Notes: generated by a model from the letters alone, not told the origin. Shown: positions 50,850-63,946, counted from the stretch's first letter. The stretch: DNA of 64,000 nt from Mycobacterium sp. MS1601 (GCF_001984215.1 NZ_CP019420.1:3038001-3102000), one strand, 5' to 3'. Numbers and translations: made by a program.

Positions 50850-51674
50850 ATGGCGAGTGTTCTGGTGACCGGGGCGTCCCGGGGTATCGGCAAGGCCGTC
50901 ACGGTTCATCTGGCGCAGCGCGGCTGGCAGGTGTTCGCCGGCGTGCGCCGCAGCGAGGATGCCGCGCAGTTCGACGCGACGGCTGGGGTGACGCCGCTGC
51001 AACTCGACATCACCGATACGGATCAGGTTGCCGCGCTCCAGGATGAGCTGCCCGAACGGCTCGATGCCGTGGTCAACAACGCAGGCGTCGCCGTCGGCGC
51101 TCCGCTGGAGGCTGTGCCGATCGCCGAACTGCGTCGCCAGCTCGACGTCAACGTGGTGGGGCAGATCGCGGTGGCGCAGGCCGTGATCCCGCGACTTCGT
51201 GACTCCCGGGGGCGAATTGTGTTCATTTCCAGTGTGAATGGCCGCATTGCCGCACCGATGCTGGGTCCGTACTGCGCGTCGAAGTTCGCACTCGAAGCGG
51301 CCGCCGATGCACTGCGAATGGAACTGCGGCCGTGGCGCATTCGTGTCAGTGTGGTCCAACCTGCCCAGACCGCAACGGATATGTGGGACACCGCCGAGCA
51401 GGCGGCTGACGAGATGGAGTCGGCGATGACGCCCGGCCAGCGGGTGCTGTACGCCAAACACGTTGCGGGCTTTCGCAAGATGATCCCGATATCGCGAAAG
51501 ATGGCTGTACCCGCGGAAAATGTGGCGCAGGTGGTCGAGAAGGCGCTAACGGATCGACGACCGAGACCCCGTTATGCGGTGGGGGCGGGGCCACGCCTGC
51601 AGATGGCACTGATCAACACGCTGCCCGACGGCGTTGCCGACGTGCTGGTGCGCAAAGCTTTCGCGCAACCCTAG
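50850..51674 (+). CDS. Short-chain dehydrogenase/reductase
   Basis: A 274-aa classical SDR. It starts MASVLVTGASRGIGKAVTVH, with the TGASRGIG cofactor loop. DAVVNNAGVAVGAPLEA carries NNAG, the catalytic serine is in VFISSVNGRIAAP, and YCASKFALE gives the Tyr-Lys pair. GGAG lies 5 bp before ATG 50850. The substrate is not predictable. The C-terminal 60 residues (QRVLYAKHVAGFRKMI) resemble the retinol dehydrogenase-like mycobacterial SDRs. Confidence 0.9.
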   Translation: MASVLVTGASRGIGKAVTVHLAQRGWQVFAGVRRSEDAAQFDATAGVTPLQLDITDTDQVAALQDELPERLDAVVNNAGVAVGAPLEAVPIAELRRQLDVNVVGQIAVAQAVIPRLRDSRGRIVFISSVNGRIAAPMLGPYCASKFALEAAADALRMELRPWRIRVSVVQPAQTATDMWDTAEQAADEMESAMTPGQRVLYAKHVAGFRKMIPISRKMAVPAENVAQVVEKALTDRRPRPRYAVGAGPRLQMALINTLPDGVADVLVRKAFAQP

Positions 51675-51818
51675 CTGTCAGTTTCAGCAAACTTTAAATT
51701 CAACTGATCTTGATTTCTTCGTGCCAAAAATCGGATTCCAGCAATTCGCCGATTAGTTGGCGACGCTGATGTTACCGTCCCTGAGAGGAAGCTGAGGAGC
51801 CACGAAGGGACTGGTCAG

Positions 51819-54157
51819 ATGGCATCCAAGCATCGCAAGTACGGTACGAGGGCGCGCAAGATCGCCACCGTCGGAGCCGCCACCGCAACGGTAACCGCCA
51901 TCACCATGACCGCGGCCCCTCCTCCGCAGGCAAACGCGGCACCGCTGCCGGACGCCATCCTCGGCACTGCGGCCATTGACCCTGCACTGGTCGGAGGGCT
52001 CCTTTCGGCGCTGATCGGTGACAACAGTTCCGCCGCGCCTGCAGCCTTGGCGGCTACACCGGGCTCACCCGGTCTGCCGCCGATGGAGCTGGCTCCAGGC
52101 GCTCCGGACCCGGCCGACATCCCCGATCTGACTTTCGGGGTCGGGACGGTGCTCTACGACCAATTCCAGGACCTCGGCGCCGCTATCGAGCGGCTGATCC
52201 TGGACAACGTCAATCTGTCGGGCCTGCTGCGGGCGTTGGGATACGACCCCGAGCAGGTGGTCAACGATGCCCTGGGCACCATCATCACCCAGGCCCTGGC
52301 CGGGATTCCGCTGGACGTGTCCAGCATTCCCGTCGTCGGCCCCATCATCGCGCCGTTTCTCACCGGCGCGGGGATCACCGATGTGCTGGATCTGACGAAC
52401 CTGTTGGGCCTCGATCTCAGCGACCCGCTGAACCTGGCGGGTGTGGCGGCCCCCGGGCTCAACATCATCACCTCCGGGCCTCCGTTGGATCTGCTGAAGT
52501 TCCTCGGCGTGGATCTGGGATGGGTCCCGGAGTTCCCGAACTCCGTGGCCGACGAGATCAATGGCACCCCGTATCTCAACATCGGCGTCGCGGGCATCCT
52601 GAACCAGCTGATCGCCGGAATCCAGGCCAATCCGGATCTGAACTTTCTGCAGAGAGCGGCATTGCTCACGCCGTTGCAGGTGGCCCTCGCCGAATTCGGC
52701 GGTCTCGATCTGGTGGACCTGCGCATCCCGGTGGTCGCAGGTTGGGGGCTGGGTGCGTTTGCCGCGGGCATGGCCTATCCGCAGGTGGTGGCAGAGCTCG
52801 CCAATCAGCCGGGTGGGGCGAACCACGAGGGGGACAGCCCCCTGCTCGGCAGCATCACCGTGCTACCAATGATCTTGCTGCGCAACCCCGGTCGCGCCAA
52901 CGGCGGCCTCTTCGCCCGAATGTATCCGTTGGCGGCCCTGGCCGGTATCGACACCATCACCCCCGACACCGAAGCCGCCAGCAGCGTCGACCCCACCAGC
53001 ACCCTGAACATCCCCATCCTGGGCACCGGCATCACACTCGGGGAGCCAACCTGATCCCGGTGAAGGTCGACGCCACCGTGCAGTACGACCCGCTCTCGGA
53101 CTTCCCGTCCTGGGGCAATCCGGTGTCGCTGCTCAACGCCGGTGCGGCATTCCTCTTCCCGACGTACATCCTGCGCGGGCTGACGCTCACCGACCTGGTC
53201 TCCACACTCACCGACCAGGCCACCCCGCAGCTTGCCGAGGCGCTGGCCGGCGTGCTCACCGGGGATCCGCTGGCGCTGAACCTGTACCTGACGTTGCCCA
53301 CCAACAGCCTGCCGCTGCTGGAGCCGATCCGGCTGCCGGTTGATTTCTTGAACCTGGTCACCGGGATGAACTTCAACAATCCGTTGGCGACCGCGCTGGA
53401 GCCGGCGCTGAAGATCCTGACCAACCTCGGGTTCACCGACGTCGACCAGGAAAACGGCTATGAGCGCACCCTGGACCAGGCCGACGTCATCACGCCGTTC
53501 GGCACCCTGCCGTCCAACATCGACTGGGGCCGGGTGCCCGGTGATGTGTTCGAGGCCCTGGTCGCCGGAGTGGAGCAGGCCATACAGGACGGCCTCATCA
53601 GTTCCACACCGGTGGACAATCCGCTGCGCACCCTGGTCAACATCGTCCGGGCGCTGCTCGGCGACGGCAGTCTCGAGTCGGCGCTCGGAGGTGTTCCCGA
53701 AGTCGCGGCGCTGGCCGCGCCTGAAGGTTCCCAACTGCGTTCGGCTCCAGCAGAACTGGTGGTCGAAGACGAACAGCCTGCCGAGAGACCACAGATCGCG
53801 GACGTCGAGCCCGCTGCGGGCACCGACGATGACGAGCCTGCTGCCGTCGACCCTCAGGACGCGGACGACGAAGCCGGCCAGGACGAGGCCGCGCAGGATG
53901 TTGCTGCTAGCGACTCCGACATCGATCGTGCCGCCAGGAACGCCTTCAAGCAGGTGGACACAGGCGTGAAGAACGCGTTGAAATCGTTGGACGACATCGC
54001 CAAGAAGGGCCGCGCTGAGATCGAGCGGGCCGTCCGCGGTGGCCAGGAGCGCGACAACCAGGGCGGCGACAAGGACGACGACACCTCGCGTTCGCGCAGC
54101 GAGAAGAAGTCCGAGAAGTCCGAGAGCTCGTCGGCGTCCTCGGCGTCACAGGATTGA
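51819..54157 (+). pseudogene. Large secreted mycobacterial protein of unknown function, split by a frameshift
   Basis: The first frame (51819-53054, 411 aa) begins with a signal peptide ending PPPQANAAPLPDAI, with a likely AxA cleavage. It continues with hydrophobic, leucine/glycine-rich repeats such as DVLDLTNLLGLDLSDPLNLA. It should continue ITLGGANLIPVKVDATV but shifts at the G4 run 53040-53043 and stops. The other frame runs to 54157 and ends in a charged tail with repeated Glu/Asp/Lys/Ser (EKKSEKSESSS). One added G gives about 779 aa. It recalls the extra domain of PE-PPE proteins, but the GxSxG serine hydrolase motif of that domain is not seen (GWGLGA instead). Function unknown. Confidence 0.7.
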
Positions 54158-54175
54158 GGACGTACTCTCCACAGT

Positions 54176-54928
54176 GTGTTCGTCAAACGCAACCGCACCG
54201 CGCCTGCGGACTTCTTCGCCTGCGAAGCGGTTGGCTTGCAGTGGCTTTCGGAGGCCGGCGGAGTGCGGTGCGCGACGGTGCTCGGGCATGACGACACCAG
54301 CCTGACGTTGGAGCGGCTGCTGCCCGGCCGTCCCACCGAAGCTGCCGCCAGGGAGTTCGGCGCCGCGCTGGCCCGCACGCACGACGCGGGCGCAGCCGCC
54401 TTCGGCGCCCCTCCGCAGGGGTGGGACGGGCCTGGCTTCTTCGGTCCGCTGGAGCAGCCGCTGCCGATGAGTTACTCCGGCCATGACCGGTGGGGGATGT
54501 TCTATGCGCGCGAGCGGCTGGCGCCCATGCTGGACCGCGCGCGCCCTGGACTGAGCGCCACCGCGGTGCGTGACGTGGAGGCTGTCATGCAGCGTTGTGT
54601 TGCAGGCGACTTCGATGACGATGACGGTCCGGCGCGAATCCACGGCGACCTGTGGAACGGCAACGTGATGTGGACCGCCGAGGGCGCGGTGCTGATCGAC
54701 CCGGCCGCACACGGCGGCCACCGGGAAACAGACCTGTCGATGTTGGCACTCTTCGGTTGTCCGCATCTGAGCGTGGTGCTACAGGGTTACGGGAGTGTGC
54801 ACCCGCTGCATGCGGGTTGGCAGCGGCGAATCGGACTGCATCAGCTCTACCCGCTGCTGGCCCATGTGGTGTTGTTCGGCGGCGGTTACGCCGGCCAGGT
54901 GGAGCGGGTGGCACGCGAACTCAGTTGA
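54176..54928 (+). CDS. Fructosamine kinase family protein
   Basis: A 250-aa kinase-like protein of the fructosamine-3-kinase family, which repairs glycated proteins or small glycated amines. The catalytic loop is RIHGDLWNGNVMWT and the metal-binding end is LIDPAAHGGHRETDLSML, both at about residues 158-190. The N-terminal lobe is short, starting at VFVKRNRTAPADFFACEA. TACTCT at 54163-54168 lies 7 bp before GTG 54176, so a leaderless mRNA is likely. The 3' end overlaps a convergent gene by 8 bp. Confidence 0.85.
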   Translation: MFVKRNRTAPADFFACEAVGLQWLSEAGGVRCATVLGHDDTSLTLERLLPGRPTEAAAREFGAALARTHDAGAAAFGAPPQGWDGPGFFGPLEQPLPMSYSGHDRWGMFYARERLAPMLDRARPGLSATAVRDVEAVMQRCVAGDFDDDDGPARIHGDLWNGNVMWTAEGAVLIDPAAHGGHRETDLSMLALFGCPHLSVVLQGYGSVHPLHAGWQRRIGLHQLYPLLAHVVLFGGGYAGQVERVARELS

Positions 54929-56000
54929 ACCCCAACCAGCTCGGCAATGCGCGTTCGCGGGAGTCGCAGAGCACCGCGTAGGTGTCGCACGATCCCTTGG
55001 GAACCCCCGCGCCTGCCCACATCCCGCCGGTGTCGCGGCGCAGCACGATCGCCGACGAGCCGCCGCCGTCCAGCAGTATCGCGGTGTCGCTGCCCATGGC
55101 ACGGAACAGGTCCTGGATCTGGTCGGGGGTGTAGCTGCCGCCCTGGAACACGTACATCTCGTCCTTGGGCTTCGAGTACGCGATCGCGGTGCGCGCCGCC
55201 GACGGACCGGGATCGTTGAGCTGGCCGGTGTCACCGGGGGCGAGCAGGCCCAGTCCGGCCACCGCCACGAACTTGCTGCCCTCGTCGATCATCCGGGTGA
55301 TCACCGGGCCTGCGGCGTCGTAATCCTCAGTTGACTTGGGTGAGATCACAAATGGAGCTTCACCCGCCGGCAGGACCATGGTGGTCAGCGCCGTCCACTT
55401 CTCGTCGCCGCCGGACAACGCCTGCTTGCCCGCGTAGGGGATGGTGCCGGTGACCGCCATGTTGACCTTGCCCTGGCCGCGGGTGTTGTCGACGTACACA
55501 CCCAGCGGTGAGCTGCACCCCGTCGTCTTCCAGGAGCCGCCCGACTGGCCGCGGATGTCGAAGAAGTTGGCGTTGATGGCGATGGTGGGTTGCCCCATGG
55601 CCTGCCAGGCTGCAACCGGGGTGTAGATCTCCGCGGACTGCCACAGCCCTTCGCCGGTGCGTGCACCTGGCGTCCGCTCACACCGGGCCTGATATCCGGC
55701 GTGGGTGTCGACCAGCAAGCGTGGCGTCAGGCGTTGGGAGGCAGCCTTGATGATCATCAGGAGCCCGCCGTTGTCCATCTCGTACTCGTGGCCCGCTGCG
55801 TTGAGCATGGGTGCCGGGTGGCCGCCGCCGAAGCTGTACACCAGATACGAGCCCTGTGTATTGGCGATGGCGGCCGCCAGGGTCTCTTTGCCGGACGCCC
55901 GGGCGACGGGTTCGCCGGCCGTGATCGCCAGGCCGGCGCTCAGCATCACCGCTGCCGCGACAGCGGCGGTGCGCCGGGCGACGGCGATAGCGGTTCTCAC
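54921..56000 (-). CDS. Secreted phosphodiester glycosidase-family (NAGPA domain) protein
   Basis: A 359-aa exported protein. GTG 56000 with AGAGGG 5-6 bp upstream starts a signal peptide (MRTAIAVARRTAAVAAAVML) ending about ARASG. The mature part has the DUF2233/NAGPA fold with AINANFFDIRGQSGG and the C-terminal TAILLDGGGSSAIVLRR. Relatives remove GlcNAc from phosphodiester-linked sugars; here a cell-wall sugar is possible but unproven. It overlaps the convergent fructosamine kinase by 8 bp. Confidence 0.85.
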   Translation of the reverse strand: MRTAIAVARRTAAVAAAVMLSAGLAITAGEPVARASGKETLAAAIANTQGSYLVYSFGGGHPAPMLNAAGHEYEMDNGGLLMIIKAASQRLTPRLLVDTHAGYQARCERTPGARTGEGLWQSAEIYTPVAAWQAMGQPTIAINANFFDIRGQSGGSWKTTGCSSPLGVYVDNTRGQGKVNMAVTGTIPYAGKQALSGGDEKWTALTTMVLPAGEAPFVISPKSTEDYDAAGPVITRMIDEGSKFVAVAGLGLLAPGDTGQLNDPGPSAARTAIAYSKPKDEMYVFQGGSYTPDQIQDLFRAMGSDTAILLDGGGSSAIVLRRDTGGMWAGAGVPKGSCDTYAVLCDSRERALPSWLGFN

Positions 56001-56145
56001 GTTTGCCCTCTCGGCGCATGTACGGCTATACGACAAGCATCACAATAGCCACAGCTGACACACTGTCAACTTTGATAACAGTGCAGAAACGGCACGGTTT
56101 CACGTGAATCACGTTGGCGCTTATTGACTTTGCTGTCAGTGCGTG

Positions 56146-57449
56146 TCAGCGCCCGGGTGGCGCCAATCGGTACACCGCGTCGGCGTAGTCGTCGGTGATG
56201 TAGACCGCGCCGTCGGGTCCGTCGACAGCGGCCACCGGACGGCCCCAGCGGGAGCCGTCGTCGGCCTGGAAACCGCCCACCAAGGTTTGCTGCCGGCCCA
56301 GGGTGCCACCGGTCCACGGGAAGAAGGACACCTCCGGCGCCCGCGGCGGAGATGCGTTCCAGGAACCGTGCACTCCCACCAACGCGCCGCTCTCGTACGG
56401 TGCGGGCAGCACGAAGTCGGTGAACGCCAGACCCAGCGGTGCGGAGTGCGCGGGGAAGCTCTGTTCCACCGGCGGCAGCGCCGCACAGTCCATCAGGGTG
56501 CCGTCAGGGTTGGTCTGGACGTCATCGACCAAAGGAAGGTTGGAGGGGCCGCCCTCGGGATTGCAGTAGGGCCAACCTAATTCGCGGCCCTCGGGCAGAT
56601 ACGCCATCTGTTCCGGCGGGTTGTCGGTGACGAACTCCTGCACCACCTGGCCGTCGCTGGGGCGGGCGATGTTGTCGCGGCCGTTGTTGGCCGTCCACAG
56701 CGATCCATCGGGGGCGGTGGCCAGGCCGGTGCCGTTGCGCACTCCGGTAGCCCATGGCCGGGGCGGACCACCCTCGGGGGCACGACCATGATGGTTGCCC
56801 GCGGCGGTGTGGCATCGCGGTCTTCGGCGGAGATGTTGCCCGTCGAGCCGATGGAGAAGTACACCGCGCCGTCGGTGCCCACGGCCACGCTCTTGAGCGC
56901 ATGCGAGTAGGCGCCGCGCAGGTCAGGGCTGCGGGCATCGGGCAGATTGCCCGCAATCACCCGCCGCTCGCCGAGTTGGCCGTCGGCATAGGGGTAGGCC
57001 GTGATCTGGTTGCTCTCGGCGACGTAGAGGGTGTCGGTGCGGAAATCCAGGCCGTGGGGCTGGACGAGGCCGTCGAGCAGCACACTGGCCTGTGCGGTGG
57101 CGCCGTCCCGGGTCAGGCGCACCACCTCGCCGGAGTCGGGCGTCGAGACCAGCAGGGTGTTGTCCGGCAGCCACTGCGCCAACCGGGCCTCGGGCACCCG
57201 CGCCCACACGGACATCGTCCACCCCGGCGGCACCAGGGCGGTGCGTGCGGTGTCGAATGGCGCCGCGTCCATCCCGGCGGGAACCGTCACCGTCACCGGC
57301 TCCAACCCCTGCGCCGGTGGTGCTCCGATGCCCGTGCTGAGCGGTGCCGCGGACGTCGTCTGTTGCGGATCCTGGGCAGGCTGACTGCATCCCGCGATCA
57401 GGGCGGCCGCGGCACCGACGGTCAGGCTCTTAACCGGCCAACCCGGCAT
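56146..57449 (-). pseudogene. PQQ/sorbosone dehydrogenase-like beta-propeller lipoprotein, frameshifted
   Basis: From ATG 57449 the protein starts MPGWPVKSLTVGAAAALIAGC, a lipoprotein signal with Cys21. A six-bladed propeller follows: LVQPHGLDFRTDTLYVAES and YSHALKSVAVGTDGAVYFSI, then an expected RNGTGLATAPDGSLWTANNG, GWPYCNPEGGPSN and VGVHGSWNASPPRAPEV as in soluble glucose/sorbosone dehydrogenases. The frame breaks at the G5 run 56776-56780 (C5 on the coding strand); a sixth base would give VVPPEGGPPRPWATGV and restore about 434 aa. Its start lies 20 bp inside the pirin gene. Confidence 0.85.
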
Positions 57450-58191
57450 GCATCTCCCATACGAGGATCTCGGCGGGCTCGGTGGCCGTGACACGTTGGC
57501 CACCGGATGCGGTGAAGCGCACCGCATCCCCTTCGTTCAGTGCACCCGCGCCCTCGAGGCTGACCTGGCCACGCGGGACGAACAGGTGCAGGTACGGCGC
57601 TTCCGGCAGCTGCACACTCTCACCCGGCTGCAGGCGGGCGCCGTGCAGTGCGGCGTACTTGTTGCGGATGCCGATGGCCGTGTCACCCTGGTGCTCGGGC
57701 ATGCCCGAGGCGATGGTGACCAGTTTGCCGCGCATCAGCTCGTCGTCGATTTCGAGCTGCTGGTAGCCGGGGGTGATGCCGGACTCGTCGGGAACAACCC
57801 ACATCTGCACGAAATGCACGGGCTCACTGTGGTTTTCGCCGCCGGTGAGACGCCAGGAGTCGTTCTTCTCCGAGTGCAGGATGCCCTTGCCTGCCGACAT
57901 GCGCTGGGCCAAGCCGGGATAGATCACCCCGGAGTGTCCGGTGGAGTCCTGGTGCACCAGGCTTCCGCGCAGGACCCAGGTGATGATCTCCATGTCGCGG
58001 TGCGGGTGGGTGTCAAAACCGGTGCCCGGCTTGACAATATCGTCGTTGTTCACCAGCAGCAGACCGTGGTGTGTGTTGTCCGGCTCGTAATGATGGCCGA
58101 ACGAGAAGGAGTGCTTCGAATCGAGCCACGCGATCTTGGTCTTCGCGCGGTCATCGGCACGCCGGATATCGACTGCGGTTGCGGTGGTCAT
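57430..58191 (-). CDS. Pirin family protein (Rv0181c-like, YhaK type)
   Basis: A 253-aa pirin. Metal ligands are in GFDTHPHRDMEIITWVLRG (residues about 58-76) and in AGKGILHSEKNDS. The C-terminal cupin includes LHLFVPRGQVSLEGAGALN. GAGGAG sits 6 bp before the ATG. It diverges from a MarR regulator across 91 bp with a palindrome, which suggests redox or electrophile-responsive control. YhaK-like pirins have been linked to oxidative stress. Confidence 0.9.
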   Translation of the reverse strand: MTTATAVDIRRADDRAKTKIAWLDSKHSFSFGHHYEPDNTHHGLLLVNNDDIVKPGTGFDTHPHRDMEIITWVLRGSLVHQDSTGHSGVIYPGLAQRMSAGKGILHSEKNDSWRLTGGENHSEPVHFVQMWVVPDESGITPGYQQLEIDDELMRGKLVTIASGMPEHQGDTAIGIRNKYAALHGARLQPGESVQLPEAPYLHLFVPRGQVSLEGAGALNEGDAVRFTASGGQRVTATEPAEILVWEMHAGLAG

Positions 58192-58249
58192 TGCGCACTC
58201 CTCGTGAATTGATGCCAGCCTAGCGCGGGCTCTGCAGTCGGCAACATGT

Positions 58250-58261
58250 ATGACACGTCAT
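58250..58261. promoter_or_regulatory. Palindrome between divergent pirin and MarR genes
   Basis: ATGAC-ac-GTCAT (58250-58261) with flanking ATG/TGT words lies 9 bp upstream of TATGCT (58271-58276), a -10 element 6 bp before the MarR ATG. It therefore overlaps the -35 area, the expected place for an autorepressing MarR dimer. Confidence 0.55.
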
Positions 58262-58282
58262 GTATTCCGGTATGCTGCCGCC

Positions 58283-58726
58283 ATGTGGCTCACCGCGGAC
58301 CAGCAACGGGTGTGGCGTTCCTACTTGTCCATGGTCAGCGGGCTGCAGCTGGCGATGAACAGGCAGCTGCAGGCCGACTGCGGCATCTCACTCGGCGATT
58401 ATGACGTCTTGGTGGCGCTGTCCGAGCGGGGCCCGCTGCGGGTGTTCGAACTCGGGGAGACCGTCGGATGGGAGCAGAGCAGGCTGTCGCACCAGCTGCG
58501 CCGGATGCGCGACCGCGGGCTGGTGGAGCGTCACGGCAGCGACGACGACCGCCGTGGTGCCACCGTGTCCCTGACTCCGGCCGGACGCGCCGCCTTGGAC
58601 AAAGCCGCCCCCGGGCACGCCGAGCTGGTCCGCTCGGTGATGTTCGCTGGTGTCGATGCGTCGGATTTGGCGGTGTTGGACCGCTGGATTACCTCAGCGC
58701 TTACCAGTCTGACTCGTCGAATGTGA
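58283..58726 (+). CDS. MarR-family transcriptional regulator
   Basis: A 147-aa winged-helix regulator starting at ATG 58283 (MWLTADQQRVWRSYLSM). The DNA-binding core is LRVFELGETVGWEQSRLSHQ followed by the wing GLVERHGSDDDRRGATVSLT, the standard MarR signature DDRR. It likely controls the divergent pirin gene and itself. The start is set by a -10 element only 6 bp upstream (leaderless). The 3' end overlaps the convergent alcohol dehydrogenase by 26 bp. Confidence 0.9.
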   Translation: MWLTADQQRVWRSYLSMVSGLQLAMNRQLQADCGISLGDYDVLVALSERGPLRVFELGETVGWEQSRLSHQLRRMRDRGLVERHGSDDDRRGATVSLTPAGRAALDKAAPGHAELVRSVMFAGVDASDLAVLDRWITSALTSLTRRM

Positions 58727-59825
58727 TGACACCACGAATGTTCTTGCCGTCCAACATGTCCTGGTAACCCTGGTTGATGTCTTCCAGGCGGTAGGTGGTG
58801 GTGACCATCTCGTCGACCTTCAGCAGCCCGGACTTGTAGAGCCCGATCAGGCGCGGTGTCTCGATATGGCTGCTGCCACCGCCGAAGATGTTGCCCTTCA
58901 GCGTCTTCTGCAACATGGTGAACAGGAACAGATTGAGCTTGACGTCGGCCTCGAACATCGAGCCCATGCCGGTCACCACGCAGGTTCCGGTCTTGGCAGT
59001 CAGGGTCATGGCCTCCTCGATCATCTCGCCGCGGATCTCGCCGACGGCGATGATGGTTTTCTGCGCCATGATCCCGTGGGTGAGTTCCATGATCGGCATG
59101 ATGGCTTCGGCCATGGTGGGGTAGACGTGGGTAGCGCCGAACTTGACCGCCTGGTCGCGCTTGTACTCCACCGGGTCGATCGCGATGACGTGCCGCGCCC
59201 CCGAGATGGCCGCGCCCTGCAGCGCGCTCATCCCGATACCGCCGACGCCGACGATGATCACCGTCTCACCGGGCTGCACCTCGGCGACGTTGGTGGCCGA
59301 GCCGAACCCGGTGGGCAGTGCGCAGCCCATGATGGCGGCGGTCTCGAACGGGATGTCGTGATCGATCTTGACCACCGAGTCCTTGTGCACCGTCATGTAC
59401 GGCGAGAAGGTGCCCAACAGGTTCATCGGGGAGACCTCTTTGGACCCCGCGTGAATCCGCGAGGTGCCGTCGGCGATGGCCTTGCCGCCGAGCAGCAGTG
59501 CCCCGCGATCACACAGGGAGCGGAAGCCCTTCAGACATGGCGGGCACTCGCCGCACGCCGGGATGAAGGCCAGGATGACGTGGTCACCCTCCTTGAGGCC
59601 CGTCACGTTCTTGCCGACCTTGGTGATGACCCCGGCGCCCTCGTGCCCGCCGAGTGCGGGCAGGCCGATCGGCGTCGCCCCGGTGGTCAGGTGGTAGTCC
59701 GAATGGCACATGCCCGCCGCATGCATCTGGATTTGGACCTCATCGGCGACGGGGTCGCCGAGCTCGATCTCGTCGATGCGGAATGGGGTGTTGAGCTCCC
59801 ACAGCAGTGCGCCCTTGGTCTTCAT
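58701..59825 (-). CDS. NDMA-dependent zinc alcohol dehydrogenase (AdhE1/Rv0162c-like)
   Basis: A 374-aa zinc-dependent alcohol dehydrogenase. The catalytic zinc site is AAGMCHSDYHL with LGGHEGAGV, and the structural zinc site is CGECPPCLKGFRSLCDRG. The NAD-binding loop is VGVGGIGMSALQGAAISGA. GTSRIHAGSKEVSPMNLLGT and the C-terminal NIFGGGSSHIETPRL match the actinobacterial nicotinoprotein group (N,N-dimethyl-4-nitrosoaniline-dependent), whose tightly bound NAD is recycled through mycofactocin in mycobacteria. The mycofactocin genes are not in this window. Confidence 0.9.
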   Translation of the reverse strand: MKTKGALLWELNTPFRIDEIELGDPVADEVQIQMHAAGMCHSDYHLTTGATPIGLPALGGHEGAGVITKVGKNVTGLKEGDHVILAFIPACGECPPCLKGFRSLCDRGALLLGGKAIADGTSRIHAGSKEVSPMNLLGTFSPYMTVHKDSVVKIDHDIPFETAAIMGCALPTGFGSATNVAEVQPGETVIIVGVGGIGMSALQGAAISGARHVIAIDPVEYKRDQAVKFGATHVYPTMAEAIMPIMELTHGIMAQKTIIAVGEIRGEMIEEAMTLTAKTGTCVVTGMGSMFEADVKLNLFLFTMLQKTLKGNIFGGGSSHIETPRLIGLYKSGLLKVDEMVTTTYRLEDINQGYQDMLDGKNIRGVITFDESDW

Positions 59826-59941
59826 GGGAGGTGATCATAGTCACGTTTCTGGAACAAGTTCTAATTATCGTCAGGCCCCAGCGACTGAGCTGCGAGCTTG
59901 CCGACAACGGTGGGTTGTTCTCGAGCCCCGAAGGGCGCGGG

Positions 59942-59973
59942 ATGTCAACGATGGACTACGCGGAAGTTGACAT
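59942..59973. repeat. Inverted repeat ATGTCAAC/GTTGACAT in the adh-sigG gap
   Basis: ATGTCAAC (59942-59949) and GTTGACAT (59966-59973) are perfect arms, extended by one more pair outside, around a 16-bp spacer. It lies 68 bp after the sigG stop and 116 bp before the adh start, so it may end sigG transcription or serve as an operator for adh. The rest of the 216-bp gap shows nothing. Confidence 0.4.
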
Positions 59974-60041
59974 CTCATCGGGCGGCACGCAGCGCAGGCC
60001 GCTTGGCCAACTCGAGCGACGACGTGGTAAACCGGCAGCGC

Positions 60042-63002
<2,961 letters not shown>

Positions 63003-63006
<4 letters not shown>

Positions 63007-63935
63007 CCCGCGTGGTGATGGCCGATGCCTACGGGGGAGCGGAAGTCCTTGCGGTGCATCACGTCGAGCTACCACAGCCCACGCTCGAGCAGGTGCTCAT
63101 CACCGTCCGCGCCGTGGGTACCAATCCTTTCGACTACAAGGTCTACAGCGGCGACATGGGGGACGACCCGGCGCGCCTGCCGTTGCCCGTGGGCTCAGAG
63201 GTGTGCGGGGTGGTCGCCGAGGCGTCCGCGCGCGCCGCCGGCTACACCGGCGCGCTGAAGGTCGGCGACGAGGTGATCGCCACCGGCGTCACCGGTGCCT
63301 ATGCCGACCAAGTGCTCGTCGACGCCGATCAGGTGGGCCACAAGCCTGCGACGCTGACGACGGAGGAGGCGGCCGGGCTGCTGCTGACCGGAGGTACCGC
63401 CTGGCACCTGTTGACGAAAACCGATGTGGGGACAGGCGACGTCGTGCTCATCCACGGCGCCGGCGGCGGTGTGGGCCAGATGGCGGTGCAACTCTGTGTC
63501 GCCAGAGGTGCCACGGTGATCGCCACTGCCAGCGCCGGACGGCACGAGCAGCTGCGCCGCCTGGGTGCCCAGCCCGTGGAGTACGGCGCCGGACTGGCCG
63601 ACCGGGTGCGGGCTCATGGGGCACCGACGGTGGCGCTGGATCTGGTGGGCACCGACGAAGCTCTTGACGTATCAGTCGAATTGGTCGCCGATCGCGCGCG
63701 GATCGCCAGCATCGCCGCCTTCGCCCGCGGCCCGCAACTGGGCATCGCCGTGCTGACCGGGGCCGACGGCGGCCAGGCCATCCGGGACGCCTCGCGGCCC
63801 GAACTGATCAAACTCGCCGCGGCCGGGCTGTTGAAAGTGACTGTCGACAAGGTGTTCCCGTTGGACCAGGCCGCCGAAGCCCACCGCTATCTGCAGACCG
63901 GGCACGCGCGCGGAAAAGTCGTGTTGGTTCCGTAG
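63003..63935 (+). CDS. Quinone oxidoreductase-like zinc-free MDR protein
   Basis: A 310-aa medium-chain reductase. VGTNPFDYKVYSGDMGDDPA and LPVGSEVCGVVAEA are the substrate-side motifs, VLIHGAGGGVGQMAVQLCVA is the NADPH loop, and the end LQTGHARGKVVLVP is the family's usual terminus. There is no structural zinc cluster. The ATG overlaps the stop of the lipoprotein gene. Together the three genes (lipase, hydrolase-like lipoprotein, reductase) form one operon. Confidence 0.88.
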
Positions 63936-63946
63936 GGTCCCACCGC

